Source of the DNA: Adineta vaga
Lineage: Eukaryota; Rotifera
Reading direction: 5' to 3'
Assembly: GCA_021613535.1 (NCBI GenBank)
Contig: CP075497.1
Location: 9,052,001 to 9,116,000 of the forward strand
DNA length: 64,000 nucleotides
Below the pieces are notes generated by a model that was not told the DNA's origin, did not search any database, and saw only the letters and a program-made list of their open reading frames with translations. The translations under genes and the position numbers were made by a program. Shown here piece by piece: positions 11,070 to 22,019 of this stretch (its first letter is position 1; each line of letters starts with the position of its first letter).

Positions 11070-11620
11070 TTAAGGGTTTGAGCTACACATGTCACAGACA
11101 CGTTGTTGGTCACTATTGACGATGTAATTTTTCGTTAAAATAACTTTACCACAATGAAAACATCGAAAACATTCAATATGAAAATATTGATCACCAGACT
11201 TTCTTGTCGATATACCTGGTGGAAATGAACGTCCACAAACTGCACATGCTTGAGCAAATTGATTCATATGACATGGAACACAATATGGTTGATTATCATG
11301 TTCGACATAGAGCATGTTACCCAAAAGTTCTGAACATGAATAACATGTAAAACAATTCGCATGAATTGGATTGCCTTTGTATTCAATATAAGATCCATCA
11401 TCAATCGTTTGTGAACATCGAACACATTGAACAATAATTTCTGATCGTTTTTGACAATCAGAACAACGGTATTATTTCCCAAATTATAAAATGATTGTTT
11501 TATTGTTTGACGACATGTTGAACAACGAAAACATTCTTGATGATATTCTAAATTATTATATTTAGATTTTACATCACCATTGACAAATGTTCGATCACAA
11601 TAGAAACATTTACTACTCAT
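11070..11620 (-). CDS. Three-LIM-domain protein, reading frame broken by one base near 11471
   Basis: ATG at 11620 opens with CFYCDRTF, the first zinc pair of LIM1, followed by HQECFRCSTC. At about 11471 the frame must shift by one base: read straight it gives NNTVVLIVK, read shifted it gives YRCSDCQKR, exactly the expected LIM1 end. The shifted frame then stays open to 11070 and contains LIM2 (CVRCSQTI...HANCFTCYSC...YCVPCH) and LIM3 (CAVCGRSF...HIECFRCFHC...CDMC). All zinc ligands are present. There is no GT/AG pair of workable length that would remove the shift as an intron. Either one base is missing in the sequence or the gene is recently damaged; the intact downstream frame favours the former. 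The family is not resolved (FHL, prickle/testin C-terminus and LIMS types are possible). LIM domains bind protein partners, often at actin or junctions. Confidence 0.75.
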
Positions 11621-11793
11621 CTTCGGTTGTTTTCTTTTCACCTATTCGTCCTCTAAAGAAGATGTCTTTGTCTTATATCTTGAGTAAATCAATAGTGAAA
11701 CTAAAATGAAGCTAAAGAAAGAAAAATGAGATAAGAGAATATCTTCTATTATCATCTGCTATTTTCTTTTCTAGAGAAATAGACAAAAGAAAA
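11621..11793. promoter_or_regulatory. Divergent promoter between LIM and ABHD14-like genes
   Basis: The two start codons face away from each other 173 nt apart, so the gap must hold both promoters. A TTTTCTTTTCTAG tract ending near 11775 precedes the ABHD14 start by 19 nt and looks like a splice or leader acceptor. Confidence 0.5.
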
Positions 11794-13111
11794 ATGATAG
11801 TACGATCATCGTTTATTAAATTAGTCATAACTGGTATTCTCATCTTTGGTATCGTTGTTATGACACTCAATGTTATTTCCTATGGTCGAAATATAAATGA
11901 TTTCGAATTTGTTGATGATAATAATGCTTATGTTATACCAAATCGAGATGGCGATACGTTTATTCGTATTAAAGCAGATGTTAAATCAAATAGTAAACCA
12001 AGTGTATTATATGAAGATGATGGGAAATCAGATATACTCGAAGTACGCATTCGAACTTATATGATTTCAATGAATCATGAACAGGTAAATCGAGAATAAA
12101 ACTTATCAGTACAAGGTTAAATTTATGCATAAATGTTTGTTAATTGGATGAAAGTTTTGATCTTGACAGAAAATAATCCGAATCTAATTATTTCTCTAGG
12201 ATCATAATGTACTTGTTCGTGAAGCTGGTGATGGAACTTTTAGTATTCTTCTACTTCATGGTCAATCATTTTCCTCGAAAACATGGGAAAAAATTGGTAA
12301 GATCGATAATAAATCTATTTTTATCTTATATTAACGATATGTATTTTAGGTACATTACAATATTTAGCAAGTTGGGGTTATCGAGCATTTGCTGTTGATT
12401 TACCAGGTGAACTAAAACTTTCATCTCTACTATGTTGTAGCTTACTTTTTGTTATCATGTCTATCAGGTTACGGTAATAGTTCTTTACCAGTCATTCAAG
12501 AAACCGCAGCTGTACATTGGTTAACACGATTAATTCGTGCACTTCGTCTTTCAAACTTTGTTATTATTAGTCCATCTATGAGTGGTCGTTTTTCTTTGCC
12601 TTATGTTTTACAATCTCATCTCAAACAACAAACTATACGTGGTTTTATACCAATATCTCCAATTGGAACAAATAATTTCAAACCTTTGGAATACAAAAAA
12701 TTAACAGTAAGTTTTGAATCTACTTAATAACAAAAGAAAAAAACATGAGTTGTCAATCATTTTTATTTCGAATAGATTCCAACTCTCATTGTCCATGGTG
12801 AACATGATACAAGATTTCAATCTGCTATTGAAACACTTAAACAAATACCTTCATATGAAATCTTAACAATAAAAAATGCCTCACATGCTTGTTATATGCA
12901 ACAACCATTAGAATTTCATAATGGTCTTCGACAATTTCTCTATACAGTCTATCGTCCTATTTATATTGAACAATATAAAAAACGTGTCGCATCATCCACA
13001 GGCGAATTAAATATAACAAACAGCTTGGATGACAACGAAAAGAACAAAGTTGGTATTGTTAATTCTACATCAGATAGAAAAAAACAACATCATGTCAAAT
13101 TATCTAAATAA
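11794..13111 (+). CDS. ABHD14A: ABHD14-like alpha/beta hydrolase with N-terminal membrane anchor, 5 exons
   Basis: Exons 11794-12084, 12200-12296, 12350-12406, 12468-12706 and 12776-13111 encode 339 residues. Residues about 9-30 are a hydrophobic anchor (FIKLVITGILIFGIVVMTL), as in ABHD14A; ABHD14B lacks it. The hydrolase core follows the ABHD14 pattern: ILLLHGQSFSSKTWEKIGTL, YRAFAVDLPGYGNS, then the nucleophile segment VIISPSMSGRFSLP (Ser in SMSG), the acid region LIVHGEHDTR, and the catalytic His in NASHACYM. Known ABHD14B is a protein lysine deacetylase-like enzyme; the substrate of the anchored form is not well defined. The C-terminal 60 residues or so are a basic, polar extension absent from the human proteins as I know them. 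The luminal orientation is inferred. Confidence 0.87.
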
Positions 13112-15275
13112 TTTATACCAAAGAATATATTGATCTGGCTTCTCTTCATATATTTCAGCAATTCTTGATCAATCATGGATCGCCTTTTGTTAGTTTTGAA
13201 CGAAGAAATGAACATCTTCATTTGTTTATACGTTTGTTGAAATTTATAAATTTATTTTCTTGATGTTGATAAACTAATAGAATCGAATTTTGTTTATTGC
13301 AATTATAGACCCGTGATCTATGATGGTTGTTTTTTTGAGAAATAAAAATGAACATATGTTCGTACATCTTCTTAATTACTTATTAACAGTAGCTCTGAAT
13401 ATATTACATCACAGATTATAGTGTAAGTAAAAGAAGTATTTGCTTCAACTAATGTTTATGATAGATTAGAAGAGAAAAAGTGAATTGATTTTGAATGTTT
13501 TTATCATACGTAAACAAAAAGATTTATGGAAATGTATATGTTGGCGTCAAATAATGATTATAGGTCATAGTTATAAAACTATGAATATCAATGAATAGAT
13601 GTCTATTCGAACTGATGAATATCTAATCTAAAAATCCATTATTTGGTATATTAAGCTCTAAGAGATTTATTCAAGTTCTGAAACACTATGAATGTACTTT
13701 TGCAAAGAAAAAAGATGCTCGTCATTTTGAGATATATGAAATTTTCTTGAACAGTAAACAAGGGTCATAAAAACTGACTCGACACTTTTAATCAAAATCC
13801 TCTTTTCATAAAGACATTATTGTTAGACTAGAAAATTGAATTATCATTCTTGTTTTCAAAATAATAATCTAAAATTTGATTATTTTCTTTCTATTGTTTG
13901 TTTTCAATGTCATTCTATCTTCGTATTAATAAATAGTCAAGCCTTGAGAAATCTAAAATTAAATAACAGTAATCTTGCTTATGTTATGTTACATCCCCGA
14001 GAGTGTTATGTTGTTTTGAGTAATAAATCAAAGTTGTTTATGATTGACGACAAAACAAAGAATACTCTTCTTTTCGAGTCACTCAATACGTACAAAAGAC
14101 AGAAATATATAGATATATAAATATCGTAAGACGAATAAAAATAGCTCTGATCATATGAAGATATTCTTAATGTTATTTACAAAAAAATTATTACTAAACA
14201 TTCTTTGAATCAAAGTTATGTGATCAAGGCTTGAGAACAATGTTGTCATCTGATCGAATCCCATGCGTTGAATGTTGTCGTCTTAGTTCCTTCTTTAGTT
14301 TTTTTCTTCTCTTTCTGTTCGTCAGTTCTCTTCATTTTTTCCTTCTTCGTCCGCTCGTTCACCTCCAGACTTCAGCGAGGCTGTATGTTATGAAGAAAAA
14401 AAAAGTGGGATGTAACAGAGAATCAACTCGTGAGCGAATGTGTAGTGAGATCTCCCTTCTTTTCTTGCGCGTTCTTTTCTCTAACTATGAGCTTATTCGT
14501 TATGCCACTCGTCCATGTGGTCTCGTGCTGCTTTAGTAATATGAAAAAAAATTGCGCGCGTGATCTGTGTTGCCTCGACGCGTCAGTCCGACAATGAATG
14601 CATCAGACTTTCTTTTCTTTTAGTCGCGTTAGTGGAATCTAAAATAAAAAGAAACACGAGGATGTCCTTGAATACAAGCTGTACTTCTTGTCTGATGACA
14701 CACTCGGTAGATAGTCTATTAACGAAATATATATATATATATATGTATATAAATGCGTGCATAAAATTCATTTCGTTGTTAATATCGTGTTAGAGAATTT
14801 AAATGACAGATAATTTAGTAACATGAAATAAATTCTTCTCTTACTGTTATGTTATGTTGTTGCTATTAATCTCTTTGTTCGTTTTTCTTCCTGCTCTATA
14901 TGTACGTATGATGTCGATCATATGGACGAAAAGCACGAATAATACTTATGAGTAAAAAGACAATCCTTATTCTTTTCATTTATTCGTCTTCTTTCTATAC
15001 GTTGGTTTTTTTTCATTTTGAGCTCTTATGTAAGCTCACATACATACGTACATATCACACAAATACTAAACGATAGAGAGAAAGAAGAGCAGGTTATTTT
15101 ATTTGACCTTCGTTTCAAAATCAAACTTTCGTCGTCGTCATTGTCTGATCATATTCTATTGTCTTGTTTTGTTGATCACGTTAATAATAAAATATTATTG
15201 GATTTCGTTTATCTTTTCTTATTTTAGAAAGACAGAGAGAGAGAGTGTGTGTGCGTGTGTGTGATAGACATACAA
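13112..15275. other. 2.2 kb intergenic region
   Basis: No supported exon. 14230-14640 is richer in G+C and CpG than its surroundings and may belong to the FBXO25/32 promoter. A (TA)n run lies at 14727-14750 and a GT-rich run at about 15244-15262 just before the FBXO start. A TTATTTTAG acceptor-like site sits near 15217-15225. Confidence 0.5.
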
Positions 15276-16447
15276 ATGCCATTTATTGGACGAGATTGGC
15301 GTGCTGATGGTGAACAATGGACAAAAACTGAAATTGGTTCATGGGAACGACCAAGGCGACTTTCATTATCTAGTTCCGTATGTTAAAAGATTCTTTTCTT
15401 TCTTTTGATTACAATCATTTGCCCTTGATATAGTTACTTAACGTCAATTCAAGTTTATCCGATGTATTCAATGCACTTGAAATTGCTAATTCAGTTAGTA
15501 ATATTCGACGTTTTAATTACATTGCAAAAGTAAGATAGAAAGAATTGTTGTGATATCATTATATATGTATTTGATTATTGAAATGAAGGTTGTACAAATC
15601 TTATTCAAAGAAAAATTAGGTGAATTAAGTGGTAATGCTCAACGTTCTTTATTTCAAGTGATTGGTCGAATGATCGATATGGGTATGAAATTTCAATTTC
15701 TTCGATCATATAGATTTAACTTGATTTTTATCTAGTTCTTAAAACTGGCGATAATATTTCATTAATGCAACGAATTTTAACACAATTTCATAATTCAATT
15801 CATTCCGCGTATCCATTCTATTATTATATTGGTTCAGCTCCACTATGGCAACGACATATTGAAATGTTAACACGAATGCAAGATACTATCAAACAAGTTC
15901 AAACAAATATGATTAAAACAGATGAAGATACTAGTAAATTAACATTTGATTGTCTTCCAGTTGAAATGCAGCGGGAAGTTATACGACGTCTAGATAGTGG
16001 TACAGATATTGTCAATGTTGGAATGATTAATTCCAATATCTATCGAGTTTCTCAAGAATTATTAATTTGGCGTCAATTATGTCTTTATCATTTTGGTGGT
16101 GATACACAGAATAGTAATAATTCGAAATTAGGAGAAAAAATTCTTGGATTAATGCGACGACAACAAGATGATACTGATACAAATGATATTGACTGGAAAA
16201 ATGCTTATTTTCGATTAAAACGACAGTATGGTCTTCGAGAAGTTTATGCAGAAATGATACATCAATGTCAATTATGTAAAGGTCTTTATTGGCAGGTAAA
16301 TAATGTAAGATTAATCATTTAAAAACTTTCATTTTCTATTCTTTTTCTTTCTTCTTCTAGGATACCGATCATTCATGTCCGTATGAAACTCTATCACCTT
16401 CATCAATTCCAATAACACCAAGAAAACTTGTCACAATGTTAGTATGA
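15276..16447 (+). CDS. FBXO32: F-box protein of the FBXO25/FBXO32 (atrogin-1/MAFbx) family, 5 exons
   Basis: Exons 15276-15377, 15434-15529, 15589-15682, 15736-16295 and 16361-16447 give 312 residues. The N-terminus MPFIGRDWRADGEQWTKT is nearly the family signature (MPFLGQDWRSPGQNWVKT type). Further matches are IRRFNYIAK, LSGNAQRSLFQVI, the F-box FDCLPVEMQREVIRRLDSG at residues about 180-225, WRQLCLYHF, DWKNAYFRLKRQYG, and a Cys/His cluster CQLCKGLYWQDTDHSC. The F-box docks SKP1 in an SCF ubiquitin ligase; vertebrate FBXO32 targets muscle proteins for degradation and FBXO25 acts in the nucleus. The protein is somewhat shorter than the human ones (about 355-367), and invertebrates often have one gene for both, so the symbol is provisional. 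Confidence 0.9.
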
Positions 16448-16646
16448 TTTTGAACATTGACAATTTGTTTTTTTTTCTTATTCTTCTTCTTCTTCTGTGC
16501 AATAATATACATATATTTTCTCCTTCACTTCTTCGGTGTATTTTTGTTTCTTAAATTAGCATCTTGTTTATGTGACAGTGTTATTTTGTAAATATCGTTT
16601 TGATTTTTCTTTTGGCTAAATAAACAGTACGAAATAAATCGAAAAA

Positions 16647-17618
16647 TTAAAGAAGTGGAAGAGTTCGAATAGGATCGGAAGAAAAACTATGTTTCGTTAA
16701 CCATTGACGAGTTCGAATTCGTTGTGAATATGCTAAAGATGATGGACAGAGAAGATTCGGTAGTTTTGGTTTGATTACTTCAATTGGTTGAGTCAGAGAA
16801 ATTTCAGGAGATGGTGGTAATTTATTAATAACAGTTGATGCAAGATTATTTTTCTGTAATTTTCGATCAGAAGTTTTCTTTTGTTTAGGAATGGTAGACG
16901 TTTTTGTCGACGAATTTCGTTTTTGTTGATTTGTCGATTTTGAAGGACGAGATGATATGATATTAGATGTAATTACTTTAGGTGGAGGAGGATCAATTCG
17001 GTAACCAACTATTTCACTTATTTGATTATAATCAGGCCATTTTTCATAAACTCTATGGGTTCGTTTATCAAGCGATGAAATCGAGGAAACACTTAAGCAT
17101 CTTTGTCGGTCGTGTTTTATTGCTGATAATGATCGATTACTGAAAATGAAAAATCAATTAACGATCTATGTATGTATATATATATATATATACATTTGAT
17201 TAAGATCATACATTTCTTGACGATCATTTGAAATTACACAAGGAGACTTCGATATATGACTTGTTAATTCTTTTATAATCGGTAGTGTGTTATTATCGTT
17301 GATGTCAAGTAATGGTTCGATTTCAAATGTTGATTTCGATTGTCGATATATAACAGAAGCATATTCAAGTCGAGGTATAGAATATTTAGGTGGATTTAAA
17401 GGACTTGGAGGAACATTTTTTGGTTGATGATTGACAGGTTTTTCAATAGAATAAGAATCAAATTGATGATTATAGATTTGTTTATGAACATTTTGAAGTC
17501 GATGACATTCATTAATCGTTGTTGTTAACTGATTTTGACGTTGTAAACGAAGATCATGTAGATGTTTTTTTGCTTGACTAGCTGTGATAATCGGTTTTGG
17601 ATATTCAACTTTTAACAT
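16647..17618 (-). CDS. Unrecognised two-exon protein, 305 residues
   Basis: Exon 1 is 17618-17194 and exon 2 is 17139-16647; they join with phase 2 across an intron containing a (TA)n run. The product starts MLKVEYPKPIITASQAKKHL and ends SSDPIRTLPLL. It is hydrophilic, with a Gln/Arg-rich helical start (residues about 15-45), Pro-rich segments (PPSPLNPPKY, DPPPPKV) and a basic C-terminal block LAYSQRIRTRQWLTKH. No signal peptide, membrane segment or known domain is visible. Convergent with the FBXO25/32 gene, 199 nt apart. Consistent phase, a single long frame on each side and normal codon use support a real gene. Function unknown. Confidence 0.65.
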
Positions 17619-18624
17619 AAATGGCGCTCATTAAAAACTTTGAATATTCTATCGAATCGGAAATAAAACCTCAAAGACAAATGATGTCGTTTAATTTCTT
17701 CGTCTTTTACAATATATTTGGAGATGTTAATCGAATGGTTTTTCTTTTATTTGCTTTTTTTTCTTCTTCGTCTTCATGATTACAAAGAAATTTTTTATTT
17801 CTCTCGCTTCATAAATATATGATTCTCATTTAACTGATGTTATAAAAGAGAAGAAGAAGAAGAGAAACTCAACTTTGAAATATATTTGATTTAAGCAAAA
17901 ACAACATCGTTGGTTTTGTTAAACATACGCCTGCTGAGATAATATTTGTAATTTGTAATTGAAGTGAAAGTTTCGATTAGAAAGATGTTTTTATTTGACA
18001 ACTTCGAAATTTAAAGTCAATAGAAGGAGTGTTTTTAATAGGCATTGTTTCTCTTTGAGAAAGGAAAATAGACATTGCAAAGTATTCAGTGACTTTAATA
18101 TTTATTTAATTGATCGGATTGTTTGAAAAGAATTTCTTGATAAAATCGATTGATGATTTGATTACTGTTGAAATGGGGGTGTTTTCTGTTATGAAAATAA
18201 ATCATTTGACTTTAGTAATTCTCGAGTCAACAATAGATTAGGTCTATTTATCGAGATAATAAAAATAGATCAATTTTCAATATAACAGAAAACAGAGCAG
18301 TAATGCTGGAGTGCATTCTTTAACTTAATATCGATTACAAGACCGAATTAGAGTCTAGAACAAAAATTACATAGAGTCGAAAAGTTTAACAAGAATTCTT
18401 TTTAATCAAAGAAAAAATATAGCACTACAATTGAAATTAACTATAAAACAAAGTAAAGATTAATGAAAATCGTAAAAAAACAATAGTTTTCATAATATAA
18501 ATTTATCCATTATGTTTTTGATAATATTCATGCTCTTCATCTATTACCAGATAATATGTAATTTAAATTGATTTTTACGTAAATATGAATAAAATAATAG
18601 AATCTTTTCGATTTAGTAACGATT
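17619..18624. other. 1 kb intergenic region
   Basis: Very AT-rich with no supported coding exon. It holds the promoter side of the 305-residue minus-strand gene near 17620-17900. Confidence 0.5.
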
Positions 18625-18800
18625 GATATGTGAATGATCGTACTATTCAAGGTAATTTGGCATCAATTAGTGTAGAAATTGTTCAATTAACAAATGATAA
18701 TGTTGCTATAAAAAAATGCCACCATTAAAAACGATCCTCGTCTTACAGCACGATTATTGAAACGTTTGTTAATTTAATACGACTGGAAATGAATTGAGAT
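18625..18800 (+). pseudogene. Decayed copy of the adjacent amidase gene
   Basis: 18651-18768 aligns base for base with 19583-19695 of the downstream amidase: both contain TGTAGAAATTG, CAAATGATAATGTTGCT and GCACGATTATTGAAACGTTT. The relic has substitutions, added bases in the A-run, and an internal deletion of roughly 90 nt after GAAACG, then resumes with TTTGTTAATTTA as at 19788. No open frame runs through it. Degenerate similarity may extend upstream to about 18625. It lies in the same orientation about 0.9 kb upstream, which points to an old tandem duplication. Confidence 0.85.
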
Positions 18801-19142
18801 GGTTATTAAAAGTTACAAATATAAAGATACTGATAAAATCGGACGAATTGTTTTGTTCATCTAGTTATTCATAGCTGAAGTAGTGTCGTAATTTCTATGT
18901 TGTATCTAAGATTCTTACATTTATATTATTTCCAATTAATCATCTTCAAAAATTCAAATTTATCTTCTCTCACGTGACGCAATTTTTTGACTATTCCATT
19001 TCGATCAAATACGTTATTGCCTCGAGGATATAAAACGGGAAAAATGAATTGAAAACACCTCCATTGTGAAATCATATATGAATAAAAAGACAAGGATTAG
19101 TAAATCTTAAATCAATAGAGTATTTAATTAATTTTCTAGAAC

Positions 19143-19150
19143 TATATAAA
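19143..19150 (+). promoter_or_regulatory. TATA box of the amidase gene
   Basis: TATATAAA lies 58 nt before the start codon. A second TATAAAA-like site occurs near 19029 but is far from the start. Confidence 0.5.
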
Positions 19151-19207
19151 TCTACAATCTATCCTACATACTGATAATTACTAACAAAAAGAAAACCGAC
19201 GATCGAT

Positions 19208-19831
19208 ATGCGTTTGGCTCTGGTATTTCTTGTATTTGGTTCTGTTCTTGGATTTAGTTCCGGTGCTTTGACTGTACTTCAACAGTTCCTCGATAAAACT
19301 GCTTATAATGTCAAATGGAAATATGGTACTGCACAAACAGTGAAATATATTACAATTCACAATACTGCTAACAAAGCATCAGCTCAAAATGAAGCTAGTT
19401 ATTTAAATAATCGTCAAGATAATCAATACATTTCATTTCATTATGTCGTCGATAATATCCATGCTATTCAATTGTTGCCCGCAACATGTAAGTCATCTAA
19501 ATATAATATGTTTTTAGGTAAATGAAGAGAAAATGTTTTCTTTAGTCATGGTTGGCACGCCGGTGATGGTAGTGGTGAAGGTAATAAAGCATCGATCGGT
19601 GTAGAAATTGCTCAATCAACAAATGATAATGTTGCTTTAAAAAATGCAGCTATTGAAAACGGTGCTCGTCTTGCAGCACGATTATTGAAACGTTTCAATT
19701 TTGGTACTGATCGTCTTCGTAAACATCAAGATTGGAGTGGTAAAAATTGTCCACATGATATACTCGGTCGTTATGGTTGGACAACATTTGTTAATTTAGT
19801 TCAACAGAAAATGAATTCAGGTGATTATTAG
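19208..19831 (+). CDS. Secreted N-acetylmuramoyl-L-alanine amidase, bacterial CwlA/XlyA type (Amidase_2)
   Basis: Two exons, 19208-19491 and 19546-19831, give 189 residues. Residues 1-20 form a signal peptide (MRLALVFLVFGSVLGFSSGA). The catalytic domain reads YITIHNTANKASAQNEASYL, SFHYVVDNIHAIQLLP, WHAGDGSGEGNKASIGVEI and KHQDWSGKNCPHDILG. The His of IHNTA, the His of KHQDW and the Cys eight residues later match the T7-lysozyme/PGRP zinc triad (H, H, C). The domain resembles Firmicute CwlA/XlyA-type autolysins more than animal PGRPs, so acquisition from bacteria is likely. It should cut the amide bond between MurNAc and L-Ala in peptidoglycan outside the cell or in the gut. The consensus donor at 19488 would break the frame; using GT at 19492 keeps it. 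A relic copy lies upstream. Confidence 0.82.
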
Positions 19832-20363
19832 AGTGAAGAAAAAAGAAACGCTAGACTTTTCATGGAAATTAATTAAGTTGTTAAAATATTTTGAAATAAA
19901 TATTGTTTTTGAGCGATATCAAAATTTCATTTTGAAGTTTAATGTTGTATTGTCGTATGTAACTACATAAATTGGAAAGGCTCACAAAGCGTAAATAAGA
20001 AGATAGAAGTACATATTGCTTAAAAAAGATCGTCTTTTGATAAGATGATTATTCTACTTTGTTTTCACCGTTACTATCGAAAGAACATAATCAATTTTGA
20101 TTATACATGCACTCATATTTAATGGACAACATTCGTTAATGCAATCCTATCAAATCTAGTGTGTATAACTAAGAAAAACCTAGATTGAATACTTAATATT
20201 ATAATATGATTTGCAAAAACAGATTTCATCTATACAAGACTTACGATAAGCAAATAAGGATTGTCTAGTCTAAAAAATTCTAGGGAAAATAGTAGATATA
20301 AATAAACGATTCTTCATTCTTACAAATTCAATTCTTATATTATTTTTATCATCAAAGAGAACT
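19832..20363. other. Intergenic gap with TATA-like site for the ammonium transporter
   Basis: No coding sequence is seen. ATATAAATA at 20296-20304 lies about 60 nt before the transporter start codon and is a reasonable TATA element. Confidence 0.45.
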
Positions 20364-21845
20364 ATGAGCAACATAACTTTTCGTCACGGTGATAATGCTT
20401 GGGTAAGTAAAATGAAATTTAATATTTGTTTCTATTATAAATTCTTTTATCAAAATTTTTCTATTAGATGATGACGTCAACTGCATTGGTATATATGATG
20501 ACACCAGCATTAGCCTGCTTCTATGGTGGTTTAGTTGAAAGTAAAAATTTTCTAAATCAACTATTCCTTTCTATTGTTTGTATGGCAATTATACCTGTTC
20601 AGTGGTGTCTATTCGGTTATTCATTTGCATTTGGTCCGGGAAATTCTGTATTTGGTTCATTTGAATATTCTTTACAACGTAAAGCTAGTCTTATAGCAGT
20701 ATATGGTGAAAATGCTAATAATATCGATGGACTTTCTATACCATCGTTAACATTTGTAGCCTACCAATGCTCATTTGCAATTATAACACCAGCATTGATC
20801 AGTGGTGCTGTTGTTGGACGAATGAAACTTATTCCATATATGCTTTTCATATTTCTTTGGGCAACAGTTTGTTATGATCCAATAGCAAGATGGATTTTCT
20901 ATCCAGGTGGATGGCTTTTTCAAATCGGTAGTATTGATTTTGCTGGTGGTTTAGTTGTACATGTATCAAGTGGAATATCAGGATTAATTGCTGCTTTGAT
21001 CTTAGGTAAACGTGCTCAGTTTGATCCAGATGTCTTGACAACAGGTCAAACGAATCTTCCATATACAATTTTGGGTACGGGTCTACTTTGGGTAGGTTGG
21101 ATGGGATTTAATGGTGGTTCAGCATTATCTGCCGATGGTATGTAAAACAAAAAAAGATGATATTCAGATAGCAGCTTCTTGATTGGGTTCTTTGATAGGT
21201 ATCGCAGCATTAGCTATTGTTAATACGAATGTTGCTGCTGCATCAAGTATGACGATATGGATGATTCTTGATCTAATCAAAGGAAAGATAAGACAACAAA
21301 ATACTAGTTTTATTTCTATTCCAGGTGTTTGTTCTGCTACAGTAGTTGGATTAGTTGTTGTCACACCAGCTGCTGGCTTTGTTCAAGTTGGTTATGCTTG
21401 TTTAATGGGGTTTGTTGGTGGTTTTATTGTGTATATGTTTCTTGCTAGTAAAAAACGATTTTTTCGTATTGACGACACTCTCGATGTCTTCAGTTGTCAT
21501 GGTTTAGGTGGTTTTATTGGAACAATTTTAACCGGTCTTTTTTGTCAAAAGGATGTGAATAGTAATGGAAAGAATGGTGCCTTGTATGGCAATCCTATTC
21601 AACTTTGGCATCAACTCCTTGCAGTATTAGTAGTTTGTGTTTATTCAGCATTATGTACAACGATACTTCTTTTAACAATGCATTTTACAATTGGAATTCG
21701 AATAGATCGAATAGATCAAGTTCGTGGCTTAGATAATGTAGCTCATGGTGTAATTGAACACGAACAACCAGCAAGACTACAATCAATAAAGACGAAGAAA
21801 AGATCAAATTCGAATGCATTGGCAACAATTAAAATTGACAGTTGA
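20364..21845 (+). CDS. AMT: Ammonium transporter (AMT/MEP family), 3 exons
   Basis: Exons 20364-20402, 20468-21137 and 21199-21845 give 451 residues. The first helix has TALVYMMTPALACFYGGLVESKN, the classic Amt start, then PVQWCLFGYSFAFG. Further family landmarks are GGLVVHVSSGISGLIAALILG with the first pore His, WVGWMGFNGGSALSADG, AALAIVNTNVAAASS, PAAGFVQ and DVFSCHGLGGFIGTILTG with the second pore His. About eleven membrane helices are visible, with a basic cytoplasmic tail (IKTKKRSNSNALA). It moves NH4+/NH3 across the plasma membrane, for uptake or excretion. A tiny first exon of 13 codons is supported by phase and a good donor. AMT genes occur in many invertebrates and in microbes, so origin is open. 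Convergent with the GTPase gene, 174 nt apart. Confidence 0.92.
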
Positions 21846-22019
21846 TTGGAAAATGTTTCTATTTTAAATTTTGTATCTAAGAATAAATCATATCGATCTA
21901 AACTAATAAATCTTCTTGGTTATTTTCTATGAAAAAATTAAAAATTATGATTACAGACATGAAATACATAAACATTGAAAGAAAGAACACGAAATCTTTG
22001 GTAATAAAGAAATAAGTAT

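Noticed and set aside
14231-14793. Short open frames in a G+C-richer part of the 13-15 kb gap
   Set aside because: No family resemblance, Ser/Leu/Phe-rich from CT tracts, and no exon partners.
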